A stretch of DNA of 64,000 bases from positions 124,001 through 188,000 of the forward strand of contig NZ_CP115780.1 of the NCBI RefSeq assembly GCF_027913215.1, written 5' to 3'. Source of the stretch: Paracoccus aerodenitrificans (GTDB lineage: Bacteria; Pseudomonadota; Alphaproteobacteria; Rhodobacterales; Rhodobacteraceae). Both the position numbers and the translations under genes were made by a program. Below the pieces are notes generated by a model. That model had not been told where the DNA came from, made no database searches, and worked only from the letters and a program-made list of their open reading frames with translations. Shown piece after piece: positions 63,908-64,000 of the stretch (the stretch's first letter is position 1; every line of letters begins with the position of its first letter).

Positions 63908-64000
63908 TCATTTGGAATTCTGGTAAGTTTCCAGGATGGCCACGCCTTCGGCGCCAGCCTCTTTCGACCATTCCGCCGCCATCTGCGCCCCGACCTCCAT
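63908..64000 (-). CDS. dctP: TRAP transporter solute-binding protein, C-terminal end only
   Basis: The last 30 codons of a gene that enters from the window edge: MAAEWSKEAGAEGVAILETY then QNSK and TGA. The helix and its place before dctQ fit the C-terminus of a DctP binding protein. The rest is not visible. Confidence 0.6.
   Translation of the reverse strand: MEVGAQMAAEWSKEAGAEGVAILETYQNSK

Overview
This 64 kb window reads as GC-rich alphaproteobacterial DNA, most likely from the Rhodobacteraceae/Paracoccaceae. The signs are the FnrL-type TTGAT-N4-ATCAA boxes, the phaC/pta/ackA/fabI operon, the many TRAP transporters, and the insertion-sequence types (ISL3, IS6, IS5, IS256, IS66, IS21). The high density of broken elements between intact catabolic and stress modules suggests a plasmid, chromid or genomic-island segment. 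This is inference; no replication genes or rRNA are visible.

Region 1 (1-13.45 kb, metal and complex I-like island): a partial P1B-type metal ATPase with an unusual CPD membrane motif (minus), a patatin-like lipase (plus), then a tightly overlapped eight-gene minus-strand operon running nuoA, a fusion gene, nuoH, J, K, L, M, N. The fusion gene joins a NuoB-like region, three heavy-metal-binding CPMHPE/CPKCGM domains separated by His-rich linkers, and a NuoD-like region. NuoC, E, F, G and I are absent. The cysteines that would hold cluster N2 and the quinone-site His/Tyr are missing, while the antiporter-like subunits keep their key Lys/Glu residues. This is the best candidate in the window for an undescribed system: an ion-translocating complex I-like membrane arm tied to metal binding instead of electron transfer. 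A DUF6629 membrane gene and a broken ECF sigma gene flank it.

Region 2 (13.45-17.05 kb): an IS pile-up of IS256, an IS1380 remnant and ISL3 copy 1.

Region 3 (17.07-34.27 kb, oxygen-responsive carbon and metal module): gltS, then phaC, MaoC-Pta, ackA, fabI behind a perfect FNR box, an alpha/beta-hydrolase lipoprotein, an RbbA-type ABC exporter with its HlyD-type subunit and TetR regulator, then a VIT-family Fe/Mn transporter divergent from a P1B-4 (SPC) ATPase. The last two share an intergenic region with twin FNR-like boxes. The uspA gene after the ATPase was cut by an IS6 element.

Region 4 (35-42.2 kb, defence): a five-gene minus-strand operon with a HigA-like regulator, a large adenine methyltransferase, a small nuclease-like protein, a helicase and a GIY-YIG nuclease. 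It resembles the YeeA/YeeB/YeeC type of restriction system. A palindromic operator overlaps its predicted promoter.

Region 5 (42.4-57.8 kb, catabolism): gene remnants, a TAXI-type TRAP transporter with a fumarylacetoacetase-family hydrolase and divergent GntR regulator, an ISL3 copy with an amber stop, iolC with an RpiR regulator, and a divergent operon of idonate-type dehydrogenase, mannitol-dehydrogenase-family enzyme and DctQMP transporter.

Region 6 (58-64 kb): a truncated ISL3 copy, IS5, an IS6-integrase chimera and other remnants, then the minus-strand permease genes of another TRAP transporter whose binding-protein gene runs off the window end.
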